Shown here: positions 35,249-43,767 of the stretch, one piece after another | Numbering within the stretch: the first letter of the stretch is position 1 | How the letters are laid out: every line of letters begins with the position of its first letter | Source: an uncultured Sutterellaceae bacterium | GTDB taxonomy: Bacteria > Pseudomonadota > Gammaproteobacteria > Burkholderiales > Burkholderiaceae_F | DNA: 64,000 bases | Assembly: GCA_902797695.1 (NCBI GenBank) | Contig: CADBTW010000045.1 | Span: forward strand, 62,001 to 126,000 | Reading direction: 5' to 3' | The notes under the pieces: model-generated | What the model was told of the DNA's origin: nothing | What the model saw: the letters and a program-made list of their open reading frames with translations, nothing else | Databases searched by the model: none | Translations under genes and position numbers: made by a program

Positions 35249-36427
35249 TTGGAAGAGAAGAAGCTAGAAGCGGAGGTCGCCCCGTACGTGGTCTCGATGC
35301 GGCGATTCTTTCACGAGAACCCGGAACTGAGCGGCCGCGAGGCCGGCACAGCCGAACGGATCAGGAAGGAGCTCACGGAGGCCGGGATCCCCTGGAAGCC
35401 CTGCGGGAAGAAACTCGGGACCGGAACCGTGGCGACGATCGTAGGCGGCGCCCCGGGTAAAACCTTCATGATCCGCGCCGACATCGACGCGCTTCCTATC
35501 GAGGAGAAGAGCGGGGTTCCGTTCTCGAGCCGGGCCCCTGGCGTGATGCACGCCTGCGGCCACGACTGCCACGCGGCGATGCTTCTTGGCGCCGCACGGA
35601 TCCTCTGGCAGGAACGTTCTAGCCTCAGGGGCACCGTGAAGCTCCTCTTCCAGCCGGCGGAGGAAACCGCCGAGGGCGCGCTTGACATGATCGCGGACGG
35701 TGCGCTTGATGGCGTTGACGCGATCTTCGGGATGCACGTCGGGTCATCGATCCCTTCAGGCCGCGCTACGGTGCACCCTGGACCGAAGAGCGCCGCGACG
35801 GACTGGTTCCGCGTGAAGTTCACGGGAGAGTCTGGGCACGCCGCGAAGCCCGAGGAATGCATCGACGTGGCTCCTGCCGTCGCGACCTTCGTCCTTGACC
35901 TGCAGACGATACGGAGCCGCGAGACGGACCCGTTCGAACCCGTGGTCGTCACAGTCGGCACGATCCGGAGCGGCTCGCGCTGGAACGTGACCTCGGGCGA
36001 AGCCGTTGTCGAGGGAACGATCCGCTGCTACAGCCCCGAGGTACGGACGCGGGCGGAAAAGTCCGTTGAACGGATCGCGAAGGAAACCGCGGCAGCCTAC
36101 CGGTGCTCGGCCGAGACCGAAGTGAAGCGGCTCTGTGACCCGGTCGTGAACGACCCGGCGGTGACGGAGGTCGCAAGACGGGCAATCGAATCTGTCCTCG
36201 GGCCTGCCGCCCTCTTCCCCGAAACCCGGAACATGGGAGGGGAGGACTTCGGGTTCTATTCGACCCGGATCCCTGCCGCCTTCGCCCACCTGGGCGTCCG
36301 GAACGAAGCGTGCGGCGCGGTCTACCCCCAGCACTCAGACCGCTACCGCGTTGACGAAAGCGCGCTCGCGAAGGGTGCCCTGATCCACGCGGCCGCCGTC
36401 CGGCTTTTCCTTAATGGCTCACTTTAA
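35249..36427 (+). CDS. M20-family metal-dependent amidohydrolase, copy 2
   Basis: A 392-residue paralogue of the preceding gene with all metal ligands: RADIDA, HACGHDCH, PAEE, GMHVGS and PQHSDRY. The start is a TTG at 35249 preceded by GGAG 9 bases upstream; this gives an N-terminus (MEEKKLEAEVAPYVVSMRRF) that aligns with copy 1, whereas a TTG at 35198 would add 17 residues without family likeness. It opens a tight cluster with copy 3, the carbonic anhydrase and arsB on the same strand. Confidence 0.85.
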   Translation: MEEKKLEAEVAPYVVSMRRFFHENPELSGREAGTAERIRKELTEAGIPWKPCGKKLGTGTVATIVGGAPGKTFMIRADIDALPIEEKSGVPFSSRAPGVMHACGHDCHAAMLLGAARILWQERSSLRGTVKLLFQPAEETAEGALDMIADGALDGVDAIFGMHVGSSIPSGRATVHPGPKSAATDWFRVKFTGESGHAAKPEECIDVAPAVATFVLDLQTIRSRETDPFEPVVVTVGTIRSGSRWNVTSGEAVVEGTIRCYSPEVRTRAEKSVERIAKETAAAYRCSAETEVKRLCDPVVNDPAVTEVARRAIESVLGPAALFPETRNMGGEDFGFYSTRIPAAFAHLGVRNEACGAVYPQHSDRYRVDESALAKGALIHAAAVRLFLNGSL

Positions 36428-36440
36428 GAACAATTCGCAA

Positions 36441-37622
36441 ATGCCTGATTACAAGAAATTAAAGGACGAGTTCTCGTCCTATGTCACCGAAGTGCGTCGT
36501 TATCTCCACGCGCACCCGGAGCTTTCACATGAGGAAAAGGAAACGTCCCTCTATCTCCAGCGAGAGCTCGCGAAGGACGGCATTCCCTTCCGGACCTGCG
36601 GAAAGCGCTTCCCCTGGGGGATCCTCGCCGAGATCAGGGGAGGCACGGCAGGAAAGACGGTGCTCCTTCGCTCCGACATGGACGCGCTCCCAATCGAGGA
36701 GAAGACCGGTCTCCCGTTCGCGAGCGAAGCGAAGGGCGTCATGCACGCCTGCTGCCACGACACGCACATGGCGATGCTCCTCACCGCGGCCCGGATGCTG
36801 AACCGGGTGAAGGACGAGCTTCGCGGGACCGTCCGGATCCTCTTCGAACCGTCGGAAGAGACGGGGGAAGGCGCGGCCGACATGCTCGAAGGCGGATGCG
36901 CGGAAGGGGTCGACTTCGCGTGGTCGATGCACGCCTGGCCCGCGCTTCCCGCCGGACACGTATCGATCGAGGACGGTCCCCGGATGGGAGCGACGGACGA
37001 GTTCCGGGTCGACGTGAAGGGGCTCCCCGGGCACGCCGCCGCTCCCCATCTCTCGGTCGACGCGACGCTCGCCGCCGCCTCGATCGCGACCGCGCTCCAG
37101 ACGATCGTCTCGCGCGAAGTGCATCCCGCGTCGACTGTCGTCGTCACGATCGGACAGCTCCACTCGGGAACCCGCTGGAACGTGGTCTCTGGGGACGCCT
37201 TCCTCGACGGCACGATCCGCTGCTTCAGAGAGAAGGACCGGAAGACCGCGCAGGACGGCATCACCCGGATCAGCGAGTCGATCGCGAGGGCCCACGGCTG
37301 CACGGCGAAGTCCTCCTTCCGCTGGGCCGCCGACGCCGTCGTGAACGATCCCTCGGTATCCGCCGCGGCGCGCGAGGCGGCGACCGAGGTGCTCGGTGCG
37401 GATGCCCTCGCCACGACCCCCGCGACGCTTGTCGGCGAGGACTTCGCGGTCATCATGGACCGCGTTCCCTCGGCCTTCGGGTTCTTCGGAACCGGAAGGA
37501 CGGACGGCGGCACGAGCTATCCGCTCCATAACGAGCGGTGCAGCCCTGACGAATCCGGCCTGATCCAGGGCGCTCTCCTCCACACGGCGGTAGCATTCAG
37601 GCTTCTCAACGGAAAGGCATGA
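36441..37622 (+). CDS. M20-family amidohydrolase, copy 3, with altered metal motif
   Basis: A 393-residue paralogue. The motif that is HACGHD in copies 1 and 2 reads HACCHDTH here, the acidic pair is FEPSEE, and the late motif is VGEDFAV instead of GGEDFGF; the last ligand appears in YPLHNER. The metal-binding residues themselves seem kept. The start was set at ATG 36441, which makes the three copies 392 to 394 residues long; an ATG at 36414 would overlap copy 2 by 14 bases. Its stop overlaps the carbonic anhydrase start (ATGA), so those two are translationally coupled. Confidence 0.83.
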   Translation: MPDYKKLKDEFSSYVTEVRRYLHAHPELSHEEKETSLYLQRELAKDGIPFRTCGKRFPWGILAEIRGGTAGKTVLLRSDMDALPIEEKTGLPFASEAKGVMHACCHDTHMAMLLTAARMLNRVKDELRGTVRILFEPSEETGEGAADMLEGGCAEGVDFAWSMHAWPALPAGHVSIEDGPRMGATDEFRVDVKGLPGHAAAPHLSVDATLAAASIATALQTIVSREVHPASTVVVTIGQLHSGTRWNVVSGDAFLDGTIRCFREKDRKTAQDGITRISESIARAHGCTAKSSFRWAADAVVNDPSVSAAAREAATEVLGADALATTPATLVGEDFAVIMDRVPSAFGFFGTGRTDGGTSYPLHNERCSPDESGLIQGALLHTAVAFRLLNGKA

Positions 37623-38200
37623 ACGGAATGAAAAAGGGAATCGGAGCGCGCGAGGCGCTTGGCCTTCTGAAGAAAGGGAACGACCGCTACGTGCGGGAAA
37701 ACGCCCGCGGGGACACGGGACCTGAAAGACGGCTTGAGACCGCTCGGAACGGCCAGGCGCCGTTTGCCGCCGTCATCTGCTGCTCCGACTCCCGCTCCAT
37801 ACCGGAAGCGGTCTTCGCCTGCGGGATCGGCGACCTCTTCGTGATCCGGGTCGCGGGGAACGTGATCGACGACCACCAGCTCGGCTCGGTCGAGTACGCT
37901 GCGGACCACCTTGGCGTCCGGCTCGTCGTCGTCCTCGGACACACGCACTGCGGCGCGGTCGAGGCCGCGATCCACCACGACCCGGACGGCTACGTGAAGA
38001 CGATCACGGACGAAGTGCTCCGCTCGATCGGGAACGAGACCGACCCCCTCCGGGCCGCGTGCCTCAACGCCGAAGGAAGCGTCCGGAGGATCGAGGAATC
38101 GCTCGGCATCCGGAAGCACGAGTCGGAGGACGGCCTCGCCGTGCTCCCCGCGGTCCTCGACATCGAAACGGGCCGCGTCAGGTTCCTGAAGGAACTCTAG
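37619..38200 (+). CDS. Beta-class carbonic anhydrase
   Basis: A 193-residue zinc enzyme that interconverts CO2 and bicarbonate in the cytosol. The zinc ligands and the Asp/Arg dyad are in CCSDSR (near residue 55) and the second pair in GHTHCGAVEA (near residue 103). AGNVIDDHQLGSVEYA is the conserved substrate helix. The start overlaps the stop of amidohydrolase copy 3 by four bases. Coupling with an amidohydrolase suggests CO2 is made by that reaction, as with N-carbamoyl substrates, though bicarbonate supply for carboxylation is equally possible. Confidence 0.9.
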   Translation: MNGMKKGIGAREALGLLKKGNDRYVRENARGDTGPERRLETARNGQAPFAAVICCSDSRSIPEAVFACGIGDLFVIRVAGNVIDDHQLGSVEYAADHLGVRLVVVLGHTHCGAVEAAIHHDPDGYVKTITDEVLRSIGNETDPLRAACLNAEGSVRRIEESLGIRKHESEDGLAVLPAVLDIETGRVRFLKEL

Positions 38201-38219
38201 TTCCAGGGACGGCTTCGGG

Positions 38220-39494
38220 ATGGCCTCAGCCCTCATCTTCCTCGCGACGCTCGCCCTCGTCATCTGGCAGCCGAAGGGGCTCGGGATCGGCTGGACCGCG
38301 TGCGGCGGAGCGCTACTCTCGCTTCTCCTCGGAACCGTCGCCCCTAGTGACGTCCCGAAGGTCTGGTCAATCGTCTGGAACGCGTCAGGGACCCTGATCG
38401 GCCTCATCGTGATCACGCTTGTCCTCGACCGCTCAGGGCTCTTCCGCTGGTGTGCGCTATGGATCGCCCGTGCGGCGGGCGGGAGCGGCCTGAGGCTCTT
38501 CGCCCTCGTGATCCTCCTTGGTGCCGCGATGTCCGCGTTCCTCGCGAATGACGGCGCGGTCCTCATCCTCACGCCGATCGTCATGGCGCTCCTCGACATG
38601 CTCGGATTTCCTCTCGCCTCGAAGCTCGCCTTCGTGATGGCGGCTGGATTCATTGTCGACTCGGCGAGCCTTCCCTTTGTCTCCTCGAACCTCGTCAACA
38701 TCATCTCGGCCGACTTCTGCGGAGCGGGTTTCATCGAATACGCCCGGGTGATGGTGCCGGTCGACCTCGCGTCCGTCGCGGCGAGCCTCGCGGTGCTCTG
38801 GGCGGTTTTCCGGCGTTCCGTCCCGAAACGCTTCGACCCTGCGGCGCTTCCCGCGCCCGAAAGCGCGATCCTGATCCCCTCCGTCTTCAGGATCGGCTGG
38901 CTGGTCCTCGCCCTCCAACTCGGGTTCTGCCTCGCCTCGTCTTTCCTTGGGATCCCCGTTTCCGCGGTTACCTGCGGCTGCGCGCTTGTCCTCCTCGTCT
39001 CTGCCCGGTCTAGCGGCAAGGCGGATGTCGTGGGGATCCTCCGGGGCGCCCCGTGGCACATCGTCTTCTTTTCGCTCGGGATGTACCTCGTCGTCTACGG
39101 GCTCCGGAACGAGGGCTGGATGAACGGGCTCTCCTCGCTCCTCTCCTCGCTCGCCTCGTCCGGGGAAGGGGCCGCCTCGTTCGGAACCGGCTTCATCGCG
39201 GCGTTCCTCTCAAGCATCATGAACAACCTCCCCGCCACGATGGCGGGAACACTCGCGATCGACGCGTCGGGAGCCGAGGGCGCGCTCCGCGGCATCATGT
39301 TCTACGCGAACGCGATCGGCTGCGACCTTGGGCCCAAGATCACCCCGATCGGGAGCCTCGCGACGCTTCTCTGGCTCTCCGTCCTCTCGCACAAGGGGCT
39401 TCGCATCACCTGGGGCTACTACATGGGGGTCGGTATCGTCCTCACGCTCCCTGTCCTCGCGGCCGCGCTCGGCGCCCTCGTGCTTGTCGCCTAG
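38220..39494 (+). CDS. arsB: Arsenite efflux transporter ArsB
   Basis: A 424-residue membrane protein that matches E. coli ArsB (429 residues) over its whole length: LVIWQPKGLGIGW at the start, FANDGA-like FLANDGAVLILTPIV, GFIVDSASLP, GAPWHIVFFSLGMYLVVYGLR and CDLGPKITPIGSLATLLWL. Cysteine in the latter region is conserved. It exports arsenite and antimonite. No arsR, arsC or arsA lies next to it; it is the last gene of the amidohydrolase-carbonic anhydrase cluster, 19 bases after the anhydrase. Confidence 0.92.
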   Translation: MASALIFLATLALVIWQPKGLGIGWTACGGALLSLLLGTVAPSDVPKVWSIVWNASGTLIGLIVITLVLDRSGLFRWCALWIARAAGGSGLRLFALVILLGAAMSAFLANDGAVLILTPIVMALLDMLGFPLASKLAFVMAAGFIVDSASLPFVSSNLVNIISADFCGAGFIEYARVMVPVDLASVAASLAVLWAVFRRSVPKRFDPAALPAPESAILIPSVFRIGWLVLALQLGFCLASSFLGIPVSAVTCGCALVLLVSARSSGKADVVGILRGAPWHIVFFSLGMYLVVYGLRNEGWMNGLSSLLSSLASSGEGAASFGTGFIAAFLSSIMNNLPATMAGTLAIDASGAEGALRGIMFYANAIGCDLGPKITPIGSLATLLWLSVLSHKGLRITWGYYMGVGIVLTLPVLAAALGALVLVA

Positions 39495-39526
39495 GCCCGG
39501 GGCGGTTACCGGAACCCACAAAAGGA

Positions 39527-39565
39527 AAACCGGCAGGCGCGGGAGGGATCCCGACACTGCCGGTC
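39527..39565 (-). terminator. Terminator of the hydrogenase operon
   Basis: On the minus strand an 8-base-pair stem (39564-39557 with 39536-39529), extended inside by further pairs, runs into TTTT. It may also serve arsB on the plus strand. Confidence 0.75.
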
Positions 39566-39592
39566 TTCAGTCACCTGAGGTCCTCGGGTTTT

Positions 39593-41389
39593 CTATCCGA
39601 GCTTCACGAGTTTCCAGATCTGGGAAACATTCTTCGGCGCGGGCTTCCGCTTCCTGTTCGTGTACTCGGTGTGAAGCAGATGGTGCGCGAGCTCGCCGTT
39701 CGGCTCCCCGAGGTACTCGTCATAGAGCCTGATCACGTCCGGGTTCTCGTGGCTCTGGCGGATCGGGCGCGTGCGGTCGATCGTGTAGATTCCTTCCATC
39801 CGTTCGCGCGCGTGGGTGAGGTACCCGTTCTTGATCCGGATCGTGCCACCGCCGTCGATGCAGCCGCCGGGGCAGGCCATCACCTCGACGAACTGGTAGT
39901 CCGCTTCGCCGCTCTCGATTTTGCGGATCAGGTTCTCCGCGTTCCGGAGGCCGTTCGCGACCGCGATCCTCACGGTGCCCGCTTCCCCGAGGTTCACGGT
40001 TCCTTCCTTAATCCCCTGGAAGCCACGTGCCGGGGCGTACTCGATCCACTCGAGGCTACCGCCCGTCACCTTGTGGTAGACCGTGCGGAGCGCAGCCTCC
40101 ATGACGCCCCCCGTGACGCCGAAGATCGCGCCGGCGCCCGTGTTCTCGCTCATGAATGGCGAATCGTACTTCCCGGGCTCGAGCCTCCGGAGGTCGATGC
40201 CGTGGCGCCTCAGGAGACGCGCGAACTCACGGACCGTGAGGACGAGGTCGGTGTCGGGGCGGCCTTCCCGCGAAAGCTGCGGACGCGCCGCCTCGCCCTT
40301 CTTCGCGGTGCAGGGCATGATCGAGATGAAGCGGAGCTTTCTGGGATCGACCCCCTTCTCCTTCGCGAACCAAGTCTTCGCGAGCGCGCCGAAGATCCCC
40401 TGCGGGGAGCGCGTCGTGCTGAGGTTCGGAATCAGTTCCGGATGGTGCTTCTCGACATAGTTCACCCAGCCCGGGCAGCAGCTTGTCATCATCGGGAGCT
40501 TCCCGCCCTCCTTGAAGCGCTTCAGGAACTCTGTCCCCTCCTCCATGATCGTGACGTCGGCAGCCCAGTTCACGTCGCAGACATAGTCCGCTCCGAGAAG
40601 CTTCAGGGCCGCGATGATGAGGCCCTCGGTGTTCTCTCCGGGCGGAATTCCGAACTCGTCCCCAATCGTGACGCGAACCGACGGCGCGAAGGCGACGACT
40701 GTCGTCACTTCCGGGTCCACGAGCCAGTCGGTCGCGGTCTCCGTCTCGTCCTTTTCGCCAAGCGCCCCGGTCGGGCAGACCATCGTGCACTGGCCGCACT
40801 CGACGCAGATCGAGCTGTCGATCCAGCGGTTCGCGCCCGCGATCCCGACCCCGCACTTCGTACCGATCCCGTCCATCGTGAGGGCCGAGATCCCCTGGAT
40901 TTTCCGGCAGGCGTCGATGCAGCGGGCGCACCGGATGCACTTGTTCACGTCGCGCTGGAGGCCTGCGGCGCTTTGGTCCACGACACGCTTCGCGGTGAAG
41001 CGGCCCGAGCAGCTGTTGTTCCTGAGGCCCACGTAGAGCGCGACGTCCTGCAGCTCGCAGTTCCCGTGCCGCACGCAGCTCGCGCAGTCCTGCTCGTGAT
41101 CGGAGAAGATCCACGCGACCTGCATGCGCTGCATTCGGCGCACTTCCGGGGTCCTCGTCCAGACCTTCATCCCTTCCTGCATCGGCGTCGTGCAGGACGT
41201 GACGATCTGCTTCTTGTGGGTAGAGGGGTCGTCCGCCTCCACGAGACACACGCGGCAGGTTCCCGGATGATGGTCGAGGGGCTCGAACGCGCAGAGCGTC
41301 GGGATGAAGACGCCGCTCCGGCGCGCAACCTGGAGAATCGTTTCGCCGTCCTTGAAGTCGACGGCCTTGTCGTTAATCCACGCCTTCAT
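39593..41389 (-). CDS. [FeFe]-hydrogenase catalytic subunit (HndD/HydA type)
   Basis: A 598-residue group A [FeFe]-hydrogenase of the modular M3 type. From the N-terminus it has a [2Fe-2S] domain (Cys33, 45, 48, 66), a His-Cys3 [4Fe-4S] site (His98, Cys102, 105, 111), two ferredoxin-like [4Fe-4S] clusters (Cys151/154/157/161 and 195/198/201/205) and the H-cluster domain with complete motifs TSCCPGW (302-308), MPCTAKKGE (358-366) and EVMACPGGC (502-510), then the small-subunit region. It evolves or oxidises hydrogen. It begins 3 bases after the fusion oxidoreductase gene ends, so they are one operon. No HydEFG maturase gene is in this window. Confidence 0.93.
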   Translation of the reverse strand: MKAWINDKAVDFKDGETILQVARRSGVFIPTLCAFEPLDHHPGTCRVCLVEADDPSTHKKQIVTSCTTPMQEGMKVWTRTPEVRRMQRMQVAWIFSDHEQDCASCVRHGNCELQDVALYVGLRNNSCSGRFTAKRVVDQSAAGLQRDVNKCIRCARCIDACRKIQGISALTMDGIGTKCGVGIAGANRWIDSSICVECGQCTMVCPTGALGEKDETETATDWLVDPEVTTVVAFAPSVRVTIGDEFGIPPGENTEGLIIAALKLLGADYVCDVNWAADVTIMEEGTEFLKRFKEGGKLPMMTSCCPGWVNYVEKHHPELIPNLSTTRSPQGIFGALAKTWFAKEKGVDPRKLRFISIMPCTAKKGEAARPQLSREGRPDTDLVLTVREFARLLRRHGIDLRRLEPGKYDSPFMSENTGAGAIFGVTGGVMEAALRTVYHKVTGGSLEWIEYAPARGFQGIKEGTVNLGEAGTVRIAVANGLRNAENLIRKIESGEADYQFVEVMACPGGCIDGGGTIRIKNGYLTHARERMEGIYTIDRTRPIRQSHENPDVIRLYDEYLGEPNGELAHHLLHTEYTNRKRKPAPKNVSQIWKLVKLG

Positions 41390-41392
41390 TTC

Positions 41393-43417
41393 CTAGTGCT
41401 CCCCATCGCCAAGGCCAGAAACGTAGTCGGCACGCTGCGCCTCGTTCCCAGGAATCGGGCGAGGCGTCGCGACCGCGTACATCCGGTAGCAGCGCATGCA
41501 TCGCTCGGCCTCGTACCGGGCGACGTCGTCCGAGAACGTGAGGTCGACCTCGCGGAAGTTGCACTCGCGGTCCTCGACAGGAATCGTCGGAACGGAATGC
41601 CGGGGCTTCTTCAGCACCGGGACGCGTGGCGCGCCGTCCTCGAGCAGCTTCAGGTCGCGGATGATCTCGCCCATCCGTGAGCGCGGCGTGAAGCCGACTG
41701 AGCCGCGCGAAAGGTACTCGTCGATCGAGTTCGCGGCGCGGGCGCCCTGGGCGAGACCTCCGATCAGCGTGGTCGGTCCCGTCGCGCAGTCGCCGCCCGC
41801 GAAGACGCCCGGGCGGCTCGTCGCGAGCGCGGGGCTCACGGAAATATTCCCCCAGCGGTCGAGGAGGACGCCGTCAGCGTCCGTGAAGACGTTGCGCTCG
41901 AGCTTCTGCCCGATCGCGGCGATCACGGTTGAGCAGGGAACGTCAAATTCGCTCCCGTGCTTCGGACGGACCGAGGGGCGTCCGCGCGAGTCGCGGCCGA
42001 CGATCTCCATCTCGGTAAGCCTGAGGCCCGAGACGTGGCCGTCCTCGGAAAGGATCTTCACCGGGTTCGTGAGGAAGTGGAACTCCACCCCCTCAAGCTT
42101 CGCCGCCTCGATTTCCTCCTTGTCAGCGGACGCCTGGTCCTCGGTGCGGCGGTAGACGACGTGGACGCGGCCGGACGCGATCCGGCGCGCCGTGCGGCAG
42201 CAGTCCATCGCGACGTTCCCGCAGCCCACCACGACGACGTCGCCGTGGATCCGGGGCGGGAGGCCATCCGCGACTCCCTTCTCGATCTCAAGCAGGAAGT
42301 CAATGCCGTTCCGATAGCCGAGCAGCGTGCGGTCCTCGTCCGGGAGCCCGAGGTAGGCGCCCTCGGCGCAGCCGATCCCGAGGAACACCGCGCCGTAGCC
42401 GTCGTCAAAGAGCGAGGACACTGTAAAGTCGCGGCCGAGCCGCTGCCCGAAGTGCCATTCTCCCCCGAGCTCCCCGATTGCGTCGGTCTCCTTCTGGAGG
42501 AGCCCCTTCGGAAGCCGGTAAGGAGGAATGCCGCGGAGCGCCATGCCGCCCGCCTTCACGTCCTTGTCGTAGATGTCGACCGGATAGCCCTTGAGGAGCA
42601 GGTGATAGGCGCAGTTGAGCCCGGCGGGGCCTGCGCCAACCACGGCGACGCTCGCCTTCGAGTAGTCCGTCATCGGGCGGATCCCGTGGAAAAGATCCGA
42701 AATGCCGGCCCCGGCGTTGTCCGAGACGTAGCGCTTGATGTCCTTGATCGCGACGGCGCGATCGACGTAGTTCCGGCGGCAGGCCTTTTCGCAGGGCCGC
42801 ACGCAGACGCGGCCGCAGGTCGCGACGAGCGGGTAGTGGTGCAGGAGGACACCCTCGGCGAGGTCCGGGTGCCCGTCACGGACATAGTCGATGTAGCGCG
42901 GGATGTTCACGTGCGCGGGGCAGGCCTCGATGCACTTCGCCGTGACCGTCATGTACATGTCGCCCTTGTGGGGCTCGGCGTCTCCGAAGAGCTGGTTGCG
43001 GAAGAAGGCGAGCGCTCCGATGATCGCCTCGGGGCTAGTTCGGCCGATCCCGCAGAGGCTCGTGAGCCTCATCTGCATCGCGGATTCCAGTATGTGCGGC
43101 CAGTCGACCGAATCTCCCCTGCCCTCGATCAGGTCCTTCAGCGCCCCTTCGATGAGGAAGGAGCCCGTGCGGCAGGGGGTGCAGCGGCCGCAGGAGTTCT
43201 CCCGCAGCAGCCTGTAGTAGCGATAGAGGATGCCAGCGAGCGAGACGCCCCGCTCGAAGACGAGAAAGCCGAAGTTGCAGACGAGCGCCTCGACCGGGTT
43301 CCCCGGGTTGAAGCTCGCGATCCGGTCGAGCGCGAGGCCTTCCGGCGCCGCGTTCCCGCCCTTGATGTTGTCGTACTTGACGCCCTTCCAGACGCCGTAA
43401 AGGATTTTCTTCCCCAT
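41393..43417 (-). CDS. NuoF-like iron-sulfur domain fused to GltD-type flavin oxidoreductase
   Basis: A 674-residue protein. Residues 1 to about 150 resemble only the C-terminal third of NuoF, with the [4Fe-4S] motif SCGRCTPC (Cys76, 79, 82) plus Cys122; the FMN/NADH Rossmann domain of NuoF is missing. From about 155 it is a GltD-type unit: cysteines 162, 166, 201, 205, 209, 213, an FAD motif VVGAGPAG near 260 and an NAD(P)H motif VVGCGNVAM near 400 followed by YRR, which favours NADPH. It is therefore the likely pyridine-nucleotide partner of the hydrogenase. The C-terminus carries a short CMRCYRM motif. No upstream gene that could supply NuoE or the missing domain is present. Confidence 0.87.
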   Translation of the reverse strand: MGKKILYGVWKGVKYDNIKGGNAAPEGLALDRIASFNPGNPVEALVCNFGFLVFERGVSLAGILYRYYRLLRENSCGRCTPCRTGSFLIEGALKDLIEGRGDSVDWPHILESAMQMRLTSLCGIGRTSPEAIIGALAFFRNQLFGDAEPHKGDMYMTVTAKCIEACPAHVNIPRYIDYVRDGHPDLAEGVLLHHYPLVATCGRVCVRPCEKACRRNYVDRAVAIKDIKRYVSDNAGAGISDLFHGIRPMTDYSKASVAVVGAGPAGLNCAYHLLLKGYPVDIYDKDVKAGGMALRGIPPYRLPKGLLQKETDAIGELGGEWHFGQRLGRDFTVSSLFDDGYGAVFLGIGCAEGAYLGLPDEDRTLLGYRNGIDFLLEIEKGVADGLPPRIHGDVVVVGCGNVAMDCCRTARRIASGRVHVVYRRTEDQASADKEEIEAAKLEGVEFHFLTNPVKILSEDGHVSGLRLTEMEIVGRDSRGRPSVRPKHGSEFDVPCSTVIAAIGQKLERNVFTDADGVLLDRWGNISVSPALATSRPGVFAGGDCATGPTTLIGGLAQGARAANSIDEYLSRGSVGFTPRSRMGEIIRDLKLLEDGAPRVPVLKKPRHSVPTIPVEDRECNFREVDLTFSDDVARYEAERCMRCYRMYAVATPRPIPGNEAQRADYVSGLGDGEH

Positions 43418-43767
43418 GCTTTTCCAGCCGCGCCCGTTCCTGGCCCGAAAGGGCCGGGACTGGGCCGCGTCTCCAGTCAGTTCTTCCCAGGTGGTGAGGA
43501 ACGTTGCCCCTTTTTGTTCTTTTGCGACGGGCCTGCGGCGGGGCGACCTAGCCCGTTCGGCCTACTCATGATACTCGCATGGAAAAGGCCTCATCGGGCT
43601 CGCGGCTACCGGAAAGGAAGGACCCCGTTCCCGTTAACGCTTTAAAACAATTTCCCCTTCTATCAGCTTGAAGAAGCGGGAGAAAAAGCGCACCATCCTG
43701 TATTTCGCTGACATCTGCCTGCCAGCCGGATTTCCCATTCCGGCTGATCCGAAACCAGAAAAAGGAA
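43418..43767. other. Divergent region between the hydrogenase operon and the OB-fold gene
   Basis: No gene is seen in these 350 bases. A GC hairpin with a GAAA loop (43442-43446 with 43451-43455) lies 25 bases before the hydrogenase-operon start, and an 8-base-pair hairpin (43723-43730 with 43739-43746) lies 21 bases before the OB-fold start codon. No clear promoter boxes were found. Confidence 0.4.

Noticed and set aside
39053..41680. A plus-strand open frame of 875 codons opposite the hydrogenase genes
   Set aside because: It is antisense to the clearly coding hydrogenase gene, is rich in Arg, Asp, His and Val as expected for a reversed high-GC gene, and has no family motif.
41393..43417. 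A frameshift that would have removed the missing NuoF N-terminus
   Set aside because: The 350 bases upstream are too short for the lost domain and show no remnant of its NADH or FMN motifs, so the short form appears to be the real gene.
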